A DNA stretch of 64,000 nucleotides. Source: Sciurus carolinensis (taxonomy: Eukaryota; Chordata; Mammalia; Rodentia; Sciuridae). The notes beneath the pieces were generated by a model. It was not told the origin of the DNA and ran no database searches. It saw nothing but the letters and a program-made list of their open reading frames with translations. Every line of letters starts with the position of its first letter. The first letter of the stretch is position 1. The translations under genes were made by a program, and so were the position numbers. Below, piece after piece: positions 33,270-44,594 of this stretch. The stretch covers positions 40,433,454 to 40,497,453 of the forward strand of contig NC_062214.1 of NCBI RefSeq assembly GCF_902686445.1, read 5' to 3'.

Positions 33270-34380
33270 CAGTTGATTTTTACACAAGACAGAACAGACT
33301 AAGATAGAGGAAGTCTCGTTACTGTAAGAACACATAGGGTCAGAAAGACTGTTCATCTCAGTTTCTCAATCACTAGCAGACTGTGGGTATTCATAAGTAT
33401 TTCAGAAATATTGAATACTAAATGAATAAAAACTTATATTGAGTAAAACAACTATATTCAAGTTTGATTTTATGTTCAAGGAACTGTATAAAAAAGGTTA
33501 ATGGGACCAAAATAAAGCAGATAAAGGAGAAAAAGAGGTATGAACATGGGGCAATACTTGAAGGGTGTTGGGTTAAATGGAAGCTTAACAATAATAGGAG
33601 ACAATAAATTTTAGGCATTCGAGGGACAAAATCAGTTCATCAGGTTCACATGCCCATTTTACTGACAGTACAACAATGGATTAGAGCCAGAAAAACAGGA
33701 ATCAGGAAAATAGTTAAAGGGCTCTTCTGTAAACCAAATAGGAGATGATGGAGACCCAAATAGGAAAGTAGCAGTGGTGATGTGGAGGCAGGGTTGCACT
33801 GAAAAGAGGTTTAGGAGTTTGAATGGGTGAAGCTTGATCTCTGTTGGGTCTGAGAAGTGAGCCCGAAGTGCTAATACTGCTCAGGTTTCTGACCAGTACC
33901 ACCAAGTCTAGAGTCACAAGAGGAGAAATAAGTTTAAGGGTGAAGGTAAAGACAGATGAATTCACTCCAGGATGATGCTAAAGGAAGAAAGAAAGCGTTG
34001 CCAAGGTTGTTCTTTATTACATTTACTTCTGCCCATAAAAGGATTTTTTATTTATCAAAATATAAATATAAAAAGTGTTAATTGACTATACTAGATGATT
34101 TGTGAGCTGTATACATATATATATATCTGAATGTGTTTCAACTTATATAAGAAATTACTGTTAATTTTTCTATCTGATTTTTAACATTAGAATCTGTAAA
34201 TTGTGGTGGTCCCGTTGGCCAAAAACCAATCTATATAATACATTTAAAATATGATTATATAACTTGTATGTTTATAATGGTTTATTTATTAGAATGTTTA
34301 AATGAAATAGATTATCCCTTTAGGTGTTTTATTATTTTTAAAGTGCCTCTTTTGGAAATGTGAAGGGTATGAAGGTTAAA
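33270..34380. other. unique DNA, nothing recognised
   Basis: No gene or recognised repeat apart from a short (AT)n at about 34113-34127. Confidence 0.3.
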
Positions 34381-34389
34381 TGGAGCTCA

Positions 34390-35760
34390 AGTGGCAAGCT
34401 GGGCCGTTTTAAGAAGCCATGAGTTTATATTCCGAACACTGAATAAAAATGTCCTAAAAGACCTTTGTTTGGAAGGAAATGACTTTAGCTGTTTAGCCTT
34501 GAAGGGAATAAACAGCTACATGCATACTAATTTTGTGAATCTCGTGCTGTATTCACAGCCTCCTTATCTTTTATTCATTTCAAACTATACAGATCTGCAC
34601 GGGAGAGAAGCCCTTGTTGTTGCATTCCACTTAAATGTAGAAGCTACATTTGTGCCAGCAGAATTTGAGTTATTCTTGATTCCATACCATTATGTTATAG
34701 GAAATCTCTAAAGATAGAGTGTAAAGGACTATTATGAGTGTTTGGATCACGAAGGAAGAAGGGAGTGGGTGGAGGGGCCCCAGGTGGATGGATGAGGAAG
34801 AAGCAAAAGAGGGCAGAGGGTGGAAGCTTGCAAAGAGACAGCTGCAGCCCCAGGGTGGAGAAGCTCTCCTGCCCTCTGATACCTATTCCCAAATCAGAGT
34901 GATGACTAAGTCCACCAATTCTTGTCCCACTTACAGAATAGAAAAATGAAGAGGCATAAATAGGATTTGAAAATTGTTCTGCTTATAGATTACCATTTTC
35001 ACTAGACATTTTCATTTGCAACTTTTTCTTGCAACTTGTTTATGGTTTTATCAATACAGTTTAACACAATTTTAAAGCCATACTTCCGGCATGATCTAGC
35101 ATTTTCCTGGAAAATAAAAAAGACACATACAGTAACTGTTGATCATGGCATGTGATGGATAGGTTCTACCCTTTGCTGGTCCCAAACAGATCACTGAAAT
35201 CTACAGGAACAGGTAAAGGGTTGACAGTTGGGACAATGAATTTTCAGATTTATACTCTGAGTTTATCTCACTTATCAAGAAAATTTGACATTAGAAATAA
35301 CTGTACATTAACTACGATTGAAAGTATGTGACATTTATAGCTTGGCATAATCTTCAAATGAAGAACATGTTTATTTGGTTTGGAGGTACTTTGCTCAGGA
35401 TTCATTGCCCTGATCTTTATCTCTCTCAGGTCATAAATGGGGCTCTTTGGAACGCATGCATTGCTGACTTACAGACCTGCTTCTGAACTGTGCTTGGCTC
35501 AGTGAAGCAGAGAGGCTTAGAGAAGGAAAATTAAAATGGGTCATATGCATCTGTGTCCTCTTTGAGGCATATCACAAAAACAGTCATTCTGGGAGCATCG
35601 TAAACAGTTTTACCCATCTGTCTAGTTTAATCTATTTGGGGATTAAACCTTCTGGCTCCCCGAACTACAGGGTTGTGCTAGAGGCTCACTCACTTATGAT
35701 ATGTGTTTCCGGAATGCTGGTTACACCAATATAAATGATGGATTTGGGGCACTGTGTTTA
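34390..35760. other. unique, moderately CpG-retaining stretch
   Basis: About 1.4 kb without any interspersed repeat that I recognise and with scattered CpGs (for example near 34406, 34432, 34600, 35086, 35453, 35598, 35661, 35710). A 106-codon frame at 34391-34711 has no domain that I know. This is the profile of non-coding sequence under constraint, but without an alignment it is only a suggestion. Confidence 0.35.
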
Positions 35761-35764
35761 CTTA

Positions 35765-36665
35765 AAGAATCATGGATCTCTTGATTTATACAAAGACATC
35801 TGGTTTATTTTTTCTCCAAAACCTTTGCTTAAACTGAAGCTGTTTACCAAGAGATAAAATAACCTCTGGGAATTCATGGGGCCCAGTTGTTGGTAACCAG
35901 CAATCAACTACTGTCTAAAATATTTTTGCTTAAATACCATGTGTTATTTATAGTAATGGGGTTCCTTAATGATAAAAATATGGAATGAGACCTACCTGCA
36001 TTGTGTCTATTACAATGTAGTTCACACTAAATCTGTGCTTAGTATTTTTCCTTTAGAATATAAGAAAAAGCATTTAGGAGATATCACTGTTTCTGTTTTT
36101 CCATGTGATTATAGTTTTCTTCTTAAGAACGAATGTGGTTATAATATATTGTGCAGTCCATTTCTGACCAATAGACCCTTACTCTGTTCTGACTTATTTT
36201 TCCTGATTGGTGGTAATTTGTTTCAGTGAGAGAAGTTGAATATAGATCACACTATGAAATTGAAGTGTTTTAGGAAAAAGGGGAGAACTTATCCTTAGAG
36301 CCAATTTCCAACTTTATTTACTGTTTGGGACATTTCCACGAATCTCAGTTTCACCTATCTATCAATATAGGCTTCACATTCCAGATTAACCTTTGCAAGT
36401 AGAGTGATTACAGTTTACTATACAGGCATGAATTGATCAGTCATATAATCATAAAAGAGGAATTGACAGCAACATAAAATAAATATGCAAATAATGGGTA
36501 CCGATTTATCATTGCAATATACTTCTCTGCATTTCTTCATTCAAACCATGACATTCAACAGAGCATTCTATTTTAAGTATGCAAATTTTGAGATTCCTTA
36601 AAAGAATTAAATCCATTTTCCTTAGGTACAGTTATATTTAGTTAAATTTAACCCAATTCTATAAA
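35765..36665. other. unique DNA, nothing recognised
   Basis: No gene or repeat recognised. An 86-codon frame at 35969-36229 has no recognisable domain. Confidence 0.3.
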
Positions 36666-36668
36666 ATA

Positions 36669-37027
36669 CAAATGTTCTTCAACTTATGGTAGGATCATAT
36701 CCCAATAAATCCACCTTAAGTTGAAAATATTCTAAGTTGAAAATGCATTTAATACACTTAACCTACCACACATTATATATTAGCAACACAGCACACTGTA
36801 AAATATCGTTTTTTTTCTGGCTCATTGATCATATGGGTGACTGAGATCTGTGGCTCGCTGATGTTGTTCAGCATTATGAGAGGATATCATGTCTCATATT
36901 AGTAGCTGGGGAAAAAAGTCACAATTTAAAATTCACAGTTATGATTTCTACAAAATATATAGCACTATAGCACCATCATAAATTCAAAAACCTGTAAGTT
37001 GAATCATTAAGTTGGGGACTGTCTCTG
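36669..37027 (+). mobile_element. Tigger-type (TcMar) non-autonomous transposon
   Basis: Starts CAAATGTTCTTCAACTTATGG and ends TTAAGTTGGGGACTGTCTCTG, with TA dinucleotides on both outer flanks, as expected for Tc1/mariner insertion. Internal text GTTGAAAATATTCTAAGTTGAAAATGCATTTAATACACTTAACCTACC fits a Tigger3/4-like family; the exact name is uncertain. Confidence 0.78.
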
Positions 37028-37034
37028 TACAGGT

Positions 37035-37725
37035 TAGAACAAGATACAAGTCTTAACCTATTTCTCAGTTCTTTAACAAAAGAAAAGTAGTATTATGGCT
37101 TCTAATTCTATTAATGAAATGTTACATAAAAATAGATACAAGTCAGAAGCTCAGAAGTGAAGAAAATGAAAGGGGCATTCCATTTGGTTTTGCAAACAAC
37201 AAGAAAATGCAACACACAAATCAAAGATGAGAAACATAACCGAAGTGTGACTCTGGTTTTCCCTTTGTCTCACCAACTTCAGAAGCTTGCCATCGGCTCT
37301 TGGGTCATCTCCAAGCCAGAGATCTAAAAATCTACGGTTGTTTGAGATTCTAGTAGCCAACTCGGACATTCTATGATTGAGCAAAAGGGCCAATTGGCAA
37401 TTTAGCTCAAGTTATGGTCAAACATGTTTACCATAGGGAGCACACTGAAGTGGTCTCAGATTTTCATCTTTCTGAGTTCATGCTGGAATGCAGAGAACAT
37501 GGAAGGGGGAATTGGGCTTAATTTGGTGCAGCTGTTGGAGTATTCCCTGGTCTCTGAGCTATTTGTTTGGATTTTGTCTTACTGAGCTCTAGTAGATTAC
37601 CATTGTTAAACCATCCAGTATGTTTTGCTCCTTTATTTGTCCCAAGCCATGCCATGTAGCAGCAGCATCTTCCCTTTCATATTAGCAACCACTCAGAAAG
37701 CACTTTTAATTTGAATGGGTTCAAA
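37035..37725. other. unique DNA, nothing recognised
   Basis: No gene or recognised repeat. Confidence 0.3.
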
Positions 37726-37727
37726 CA

Positions 37728-37910
37728 CTAATCATTTAATAGATTCCTGCTATATACCAGTCACTGTGTTAAACTCTATTTAACTATCCCATGCAATCTT
37801 TACCCAGTTTTATATGGTAAGCATAACTATGATATAAAAAAATGAAAGATTCACAGATCAAAACATTCAAGGTTATACTATCAGTGGGAATTCATTAGAT
37901 CTTAAACCAG
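37728..37910 (-). repeat. MIR SINE, antisense
   Basis: ATTCCTGCTATATACCAGTCACTGTGTTAAAC, then CATGCAATCTTTACCCAGTTTTATATGGTAAGC, and ATTCAAGGTTATACTATCAG follow the antisense MIR order. Confidence 0.65.
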
Positions 37911-37914
37911 GCAT

Positions 37915-38630
37915 ACATAGGCTGCTCATATATTTTTGCTCTGGCTAACCTAAGAGAGTGCTTCATCATCACCAATGATATGAGTGGATCATTCCTCTCT
38001 GATTCTCCCACTGACCTGTTGTCCACTGAGGTCTCCTTGGCCCCGGTGACTCAGGGGCATAACTTCCAATCTATGACCTCTGCCACCCTAGCAGATTCTA
38101 TTCTGCACTGAAATGGTGAGGCATTTCCCTCTGTTCCACCCTTGCCTACAGAGAATAGCCTCCAAAACACTTTCCAAAGATGCTGGGTTTCCTTTTACCC
38201 ACATCTTGGTGAGGGGGATTAGTTTGTCTTTATTGAACCATGTGGTAATCTCCTCTGGTGAGTGTTTGGTTTTTGTTTTTCCCTTTTCCTTTGTCTTTTG
38301 GGGCCTCACCAGATTCTAGAAAGTTATGTTGCTCTGGCTATTTTGCTTTTTGTCCCATTGACTGAACTCGAGTTTTGGTTAGGAAAGCAAACTTTAATCA
38401 GTCTAACAAACTCTAACTGTGGGTCTGAAGTTTTCTTCTACACTAAAAATGTTACTGGAGATTTTATAATATCATTTCTTAGAGAAAGAGAGAGATTTTT
38501 AATTAAAAAAAAAGTTAAAGTGATTGTCAAAAACTAAAGTTTTGCTGAATTATCGAATGACTCTAGCTAAACTATTCAGTACATTTTGTTACTAGGAACC
38601 TATTTTTTCCATTGATAAAATTCAATAAAG
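37915..38630. other. unique DNA, nothing recognised
   Basis: Overlapping short frames on both strands at 38088-38537 show no recognisable similarity. Confidence 0.3.
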
Positions 38631-38634
38631 TTAG

Positions 38635-38810
38635 TCTGGAACTGGGACATACATCTGTAATTTTTGTTACTCAGGAGGCTGAAGCAGAAGAATCACAAGG
38701 TTGAGGCAAGTCTCAGCAACTTAGGGAGACTATCTCTCAAAATAAAAAATAAAAAGTACTGTAGATATAGCTCAGTGGTAAAGTGCTCTAGGCTTAATCC
38801 CCCATTCTCC
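38635..38810 (+). mobile_element. B1-ID dimeric SINE, degenerate
   Basis: B1 half: CTGGAACTGGGACATACATCTGTAA, GTTACTCAGGAGGCTGAAGC, CTCAGCAACTTAGGGAGACTATCTC. A linker AAAATAAAAAATAAAAAG is followed by the ID half, TACTGTAGATATAGCTCAGTGGTAAAGTGCTC and GGCTTAATCC. It is more diverged than the copy at 30616. Confidence 0.85.
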
Positions 38811-38828
38811 CACCCTTTCTGTCTTACA

Positions 38829-38867
38829 AACACACACACATACACACACACACACACACACATACAC
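38829..38867. repeat. (CA)n microsatellite
   Basis: CA repeat with two TA interruptions, close behind the SINE tail. Confidence 0.95.
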
Positions 38868-38869
38868 TT

Positions 38870-39790
38870 AAGATTCTCAGTCTGACTGTATTATAGGTGG
38901 ATGAGGGTATGAACTTAGAACTATTGCATAACAACAGTGAATAAAATATCAAATGGATAATAGTCCAAATTAAGACTATTGATGGGATAAGATCACTAAA
39001 TGAATCAATAAATGTTAACTAAATAAAATCTTCAGTGTTTCTTTTTAGTTTAAATGTTAAAACGAATATTTGTTATGATCAAAGTAGATTTTTATTTGTT
39101 TCATCTCCTCACCTACTTCCTAGTCCTTGCACTCATAAAATCAAAACTCTCACCAATTCTTGGACCAAAAAATGGGAAGAGCTGAATTCTCTCCTTCAAC
39201 CTCTGACCTCTCTTCTTGGAAGAGAAATGATTGGTAAATGGCAAGAGAATTCCATCCAATAATCCATGTTCCTTTGTTGAGCAAAATCAATGCATTAAGC
39301 ATCATTGCTCAAATATAGTCACTCCTCTTAGACTCACGCTGCTTGCTAAGTGTGAGGAAGATCAAATTTTTTATGAAGTTCTCTCCTTAAGTGTCTATCC
39401 CACACACCCAATTTTCAGTGTCTTTGGGCCACAAGGTATAAACATGGAATCAGTGGATAAAAAGACATTTGATCTTGTGTCCAAGCTACTTTTTACGATT
39501 CAGTATTCCCAAGAAAGCTGATGTTTTAATCTCTAACTTTTGCACATAGTTTTCAATTGATTCATGGATTGGAGTTTAGAAGGATATGGATTCTAATATC
39601 TTCCATTTAACTCAAAATCAATGACATTATAGGCATAATGCAAGTTACTTCCTGCTTCCAATCTAAAGATTTTGGCTAAAAAAGAAATTGTTCTTGTATG
39701 TGTTTCTTAGTTTAAAGAGGCAACCACATTTTCCCACCTTCAGTTTGTGGTCAGCTGAAATACTATGACTGTGAGAGATGTGGAGTTGGG
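38870..39790. other. unique DNA, nothing recognised
   Basis: Two overlapping frames (39035-39262 and 39231-39521) have no recognisable domain and no repeat explains them. Confidence 0.3.
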
Positions 39791-39794
39791 GTAA

Positions 39795-39905
39795 AATTAG
39801 AAAACCTAAGTTTGACTCCCAGCTCCACCAGTTAGCTGCAGAGGAAACATGTGTGGCACCTCTCTGGATCTTTCAATTCCTCATCTATATAATCAGCAAT
39901 TTTTT
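39795..39905 (+). repeat. MIR SINE, partial
   Basis: AAGTTTGACTCCCAGCTCCACCAGTTAGCTG and TCAATTCCTCATCTATATAATCAGC follow the MIR order (TCGAATCCCGGCTCTGCCAC, then CCTCATCTGTAAAATGGG). Confidence 0.6.
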
Positions 39906-40027
39906 TTTAAATTACTTTGTAAGATTCTAGTATGTTAAGTAAGACTGAATCATCTTGTAGATATCAGAATATTATAATGATAATTAAATAATTATTAAAA
40001 AAAAAAAAACACCCAGGTACTTACTGT

Positions 40028-40077
40028 TGATTTACTTAGATTTTGTTAGAGATTCTCTATGTCTTTTGGTACTACTA
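40028..40077 (+). repeat. 50-bp perfect direct repeat, copy 1
   Basis: Identical base for base to 40801-40850, from TGATTTACTTAGATTTTG to TTTTGGTACTACTA. Flanks diverge immediately on both sides. An A12 tract lies about 20 nt upstream. Confidence 0.95.
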
Positions 40078-40800
40078 AAAATGTAAATGCAGTTCTCTTT
40101 ATCCTTAAAAAATAACCTGAAAATTAGTCAAACCTGGGCATGGTCTTTCTGGACACATCAATTTTTTTCTTTCTTTATTTTTTCAGTCTCAGACATATAA
40201 TTGTGCTTAAAGTGAGTCTGGTTTATGTCCGAAACAAAAGGGAAATGGATTGGGAAAAGGCAAGGAGTACAATAAGTAATCAAAGTCAACTTGTTCCCAG
40301 ATGGCCAGATCTAAAAGGTTACAAATTAATTCTTGTTTAAATTATTTTCCAAAAACAAGGAGATATTTTAAGGATTCAAGAAAATAGACTTTAAAGATGC
40401 TGTGATACTTTCAGTGCGTCAAGGGAACTTCAGAGGTTCAAATTTCCACAGGTGGAGGCAGTGAATGTTCTAAGGGAAGTCAACCCAACGCCCTCATGAA
40501 ATTCCATTTATAGGACTTTCACCTCCTTTGTATGAACACCCTTGTTCTTCAAAGTATTGGTAAATTGAGCTTACTCTCATTATGCGTCTGACCAGAATAA
40601 GCATGAATTACGCAATTAGCTTTGCCACTTGCCAACAACATGTGCAAAATGAACCAAAAAGATAAGAGAAAATATTTTCTCTGGGATTGATAGATTTGTT
40701 CAACTTGGAATTCTGCAGAAAACATGTAGTGTCATTGTCATAGTCGCCTACTTAACTCATAAGTTTCACATTCTGGACTGAGTCTAGGCAGGTAGAGTGG
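40078..40800. other. 723-bp interval between perfect direct repeats
   Basis: Unique sequence with no recognised repeat or gene. A 66-codon frame at 40140-40340 has no recognisable similarity. The interval does not look like a known transposon. Confidence 0.4.
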
Positions 40801-40850
40801 TGATTTACTTAGATTTTGTTAGAGATTCTCTATGTCTTTTGGTACTACTA
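40801..40850 (+). repeat. 50-bp perfect direct repeat, copy 2
   Basis: Exact partner of 40028-40077. Confidence 0.95.
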
Positions 40851-40854
40851 GATT

Positions 40855-41315
40855 AAATTAAATGCTGACCTGTTCATGCTACCTAGCATCAGTATCTTTG
40901 AGTTTCATCTGGTACCAGTAAGGTATTGCTTCTTATACTTTGTGAAAAGCAAATGAAAATTTTAAATGAATGAAAGAATGAGTAAATGAGAGAGATGAAT
41001 TGAAAAGGAGGAGAAAGGTTTGGATGGAATTTTTAGATTGTGCCTTTGGCTTTTGTATTTTATGCTAAGTTATTTATCAGTAATTATCATTAGACAAGCT
41101 ACACTGTGGCGAAAAGCTGCTGCTTTTTGTTCTGTAACCATGTGAACCCTCAGGGATGCCCAAGGAATTAAAATAAGAACAGAGCATACTGCTGTTTTAT
41201 CTGAACTTCTGCAACGTCACTGTTTGACACCCCATATTGAACAAGAGGCTATTTAGTAGATCCACAATGATGCACATACTTTTCCTGGCTCAGAATTCTT
41301 TGCTGCAATGTGTGT
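40855..41315. other. unique DNA, nothing recognised
   Basis: No gene or recognised repeat. Confidence 0.3.
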
Positions 41316-41316
41316 A

Positions 41317-41368
41317 TGTTTTTTGTTTTTTGTTTTTTGTTTTTTGTTTTTTGTTTTTTTTTTTTTTT

Positions 41369-41426
<58 letters not shown>
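41317..41426. repeat. compound microsatellite (GTTTTTT)n-Tn-(GT)n-(GA)n
   Basis: Four simple-sequence blocks in a row over about 110 nt: heptamer GTTTTTT units, a T16 run, GT repeats and about 40 nt of GA repeats. Confidence 0.96.
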
Positions 41427-41429
<3 letters not shown>

Positions 41430-43020
41430 TATTGCTGAATCAGCATAAAAATCAGACCTGACTCTTTCTTGGAAGGGATTAGATTCTCTCTTACCATTGG
41501 AAACAATGTGGTCCTAATGAAGTTATAAATTAAAAAAAAAAATTCTTTTTAGTCACAGACGACTTATTCCTGTAAAGTATTTAAAATTTAATTTTCATAT
41601 TTCTATGCTTATTTCCATTGTGATCGCTACCCATTAACCCACCCTCCCCACAACTCCCTTCTTTCCAGCATTCCCAGTTTTGGGTCTATTTCTAGCTGAG
41701 TCCATTTTGAAGCAACTGCATAAGGCTTTGACAGCTGTCTTTGTCTCTGATGGTATTCTGACCCCTTTGTGATGTGGGGCCTTCATATAAGTATGTGATG
41801 TGGAAAATGAAACCCATGTGTGAATACAGAGTTAATTAGTATGAAAAGTCCCATTTTCTACCACATTTCTTGCCAGCAGCTATGATTAGGAACACTTAAG
41901 CTTTCTAGGTCTCCTAATATTTTTAAACTAGATCCAAGCATAGAGATTCCAAAACATCATGTTATAGATGCATGACAAAAAGAAAATTAGTATTGGAAGT
42001 TGTGTGTTTATGTGTGTGTTACAGGATTGTTGATTATTATACTTTCTGAGTACAAAGATAATTTGTTTCCTTCTAAATGTTTTAAGCAGCAGAACTTTAT
42101 TGAAATATTTAATTGTTGGGATAAGTACTTAAGGCAGGCCTTAATGAACCACTGCTTACAAAAAGAACCCAAAAAACAAACAAAATAAAGATCTAGAGTA
42201 AGGCTGGTGTCAAATTAGTATTTTACCTATAAACTCGTAGATTATATCTGATAGAAATTATCTTCATGGCAGTGATCAAAATAAGATCTCTGAATTCTGT
42301 AGAGTAAAATAAAATTGTTCCAATGAATATGAGACAATGATCTTTAAAAAGGATGTGGGCACATTTGGATGGAGCTAGTAAGAGCCAGTGACAGAGAACA
42401 CTGGGAACATTGCATCATGTGCGTTAAGTCTGGGTTGAAATATCCATAGTTAGAGCAGAATATGCAGCCACGGAGGGTGGAAGAATCAGCAGCCTACTCT
42501 TACTGGTGATGTTATAAATGGCTGGAAATAGGATCTGTCAAGTGTGTAGATGTGTGTAGCTATGCGCAAACACTTGTTTATAGATAAGAAAGGAGTGTTG
42601 ATGCTTTTTAAAATAATGCACTGGGTAGTATCAAAGAATTAGGATAACGTATTTCCCTTGCCTGGATATCAATGTCAATCAAGAAGGCAGAGAAGGCCAA
42701 GAGATACTAACTAACCTCTTCCATTCCTGCCTTCCCTCTTTTTGAAGACCTTGCATTGTAAGAGTCAGAAGATGCCTTTTTTTTTTTTCAACACACCTTC
42801 ACCTCAACTAGGCTGATAATAGGCAGTCCAGTAGGGTCATGCCATGACTTTGCTTACTCCTTTTCATCCTGCTTTTATGGCCTCAGAAAACATTTCTTAA
42901 ATATCTGTCTGCTCTTCACATTTATGTTCATATTTCATGAGAGGTTTACAAACATTAAACATAACAAGAAAGGAAATGACAGACTATACATTGTTTTGGC
43001 ATTAAAATTATTAAAGAGTA
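41430..43020. other. unique DNA, nothing recognised
   Basis: No gene or recognised repeat. A T12 run lies near 42778-42789. Confidence 0.3.
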
Positions 43021-43026
43021 TATTTC

Positions 43027-43110
43027 GGTTGGGGGTGTGACTCAGTGGTGAAGAACTTGCTTAACATACCCTGGATCCAATTCCTACTATTCCTTCCAAA
43101 AATAGAAACC
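43027..43110 (+). mobile_element. ID SINE, degenerate
   Basis: GGTTGGGGGTGTGACTCAGTGGTGAAGAACTTGCTTAACAT followed by CCTGGATCCAATTCC is an ID element with a weakened B box. It has a short A-rich tail. Confidence 0.78.
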
Positions 43111-43429
43111 AATACTTTACTTTTATAACAACTCTTTTTTAAGTTTAAAAAATATATTTTCTTAGGATAAAAGAGTTAACAGAGAGTAGTATGGATTTAT
43201 CACAGAAATAAAATAATATATCTTATTGCACATTTTTTCCAGTTCTGCTGGAAATACATGCCTATAAAAACCCTTAAAAAGGAGTTTGAAAGACAGGGAT
43301 ATAGCACATTGTTTGTCTTACTAGCAGGGGAAACAAAATGATCAATGAAAGCAGGGTGAGGATGAAGGGACCCTTAAACTGTTTTCCATGCATATGATTC
43401 CATTTAATCAATGCTGGAACAAAGGCTAG

Positions 43430-43860
43430 CGTTTTTCTTTCCTTTTTCCGTGTGTGTTATTTCATGTTATTAAATGAGATTTGAGTAAATCAGCCAAAAC
43501 CCAGCTTGGATTAGATCCCCTAAACTTCCTTATGCCCAGATTTTTTCCAGATGGTTTCTCATGTCGCCAGTTTAATATCAACAGTGTGTGACACGCTAGA
43601 AGAATATTTCTTAGACCTGTTCGGTCCTTGAAAGATAATTACACTGTCAGTTGCCATCACTGTTACTGTGAAAGTGAAGATAACTGGGGTAAGTATATTA
43701 AAATCCAGCCCCAACCAGCCTCACTTTCAGATAGTGCTTTTAAGAACCTTCACGTATTTTCATTGCTATCTGTCTACGTTGCTGTATACAATGTAACACC
43801 GATACCTTTTTGACAGCAAAATGTCTGCCGTTCACTTTTTGCTTGTATGTTGGGGAAAAT
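43430..43860. other. CpG-retaining unique segment, possible conserved element
   Basis: About 430 nt free of recognised repeats and carrying roughly ten CpGs in an otherwise CpG-poor window. Includes a good 5' splice-site string, GGGGTAAGTA, at 43685-43694. A 61-codon frame starts at 43628 and would run to that donor as about 20 residues with three cysteines. No protein family is recognised. It could be a conserved non-coding element or an unidentified exon. Confidence 0.35.
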
Positions 43861-43864
43861 ATAA

Positions 43865-44185
43865 AGATTTTTTTACATGATGAAAGAGATTGCATGCTCA
43901 TGTCTGTTTAAAAACTCTGCATACTCTGCTTTTCCACTTTCATTTATAAGTTGAAAAATATATTTTCATGCAACTACCCACTTTCTATCTTTTTTTTTAA
44001 TTGTACCTCTGACATTACTTGTAGCACATTTTGCAGCTGGGTTTAAAACCATGTTAGCAGGCAATTGTAGGTACCATGTCAACAAATGTGGAAAACAGAA
44101 CAAGACTAACAAATAAGGAATGCCCACAAAATCATGATTCGAGGTAAAAATAAAGTGTTTTCATAAAACTGCTTCCCCCCTTTTA
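43865..44185. other. unique DNA, nothing recognised
   Basis: No gene or recognised repeat. Confidence 0.3.
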
Positions 44186-44189
44186 TTTT

Positions 44190-44590
44190 AATATAATATA
44201 AATCTTACAGAAAAGTTGCAGGAATAATAGAACTCCTGAATACATTTACCAGATTCCCTAATTGTTAACATTTTGAACATTTTAACCACATGTTTCTATC
44301 ATTATATATATTTCCCACTTGAACAAGTTCACAATACATTGTACACATCTTACCACTTTACTTTTAAATAATTTAGCATTTCCAACATGTAGGAATATTT
44401 CCTTATATAACCTCAGATAAATTACCATACTAGGGATTTAGAGTTGATAAAATTCTGTTAACTGATCCACAATTCATCTCCGATTTTTGCCAGTTTTCCT
44501 GGTAATAATACAAGATTCATTGGATTTAATTGCCATGTCCATCTAGCTTTCACTCTGGGGATATCATGAAACTTCATTTTTAAAATGTAG
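44190..44590 (-). repeat. ancient L1 3' UTR, antisense (L1M type)
   Basis: Antisense old-L1 3' UTR landmarks in order: CTTACAGAAAAGTTGCAGGAATAATAG, TTACCAGATTCCCTAATTGTTAACATTTTG, TACCACTTTACTTTTAAATAATTTAGC, GGATTTAATTGCCATGTCCATCTAGC. Confidence 0.78.
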
Positions 44591-44594
44591 TATT

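Noticed and set aside
34391..34711. 106-codon plus-strand frame in unique DNA
   Set aside because: No recognisable domain; length is within chance for AT-rich DNA of this size. Kept only as part of a possible conserved non-coding stretch.
41237..41461. 74-codon frame with Phe and Arg-Glu runs
   Set aside because: Product of the compound microsatellite.
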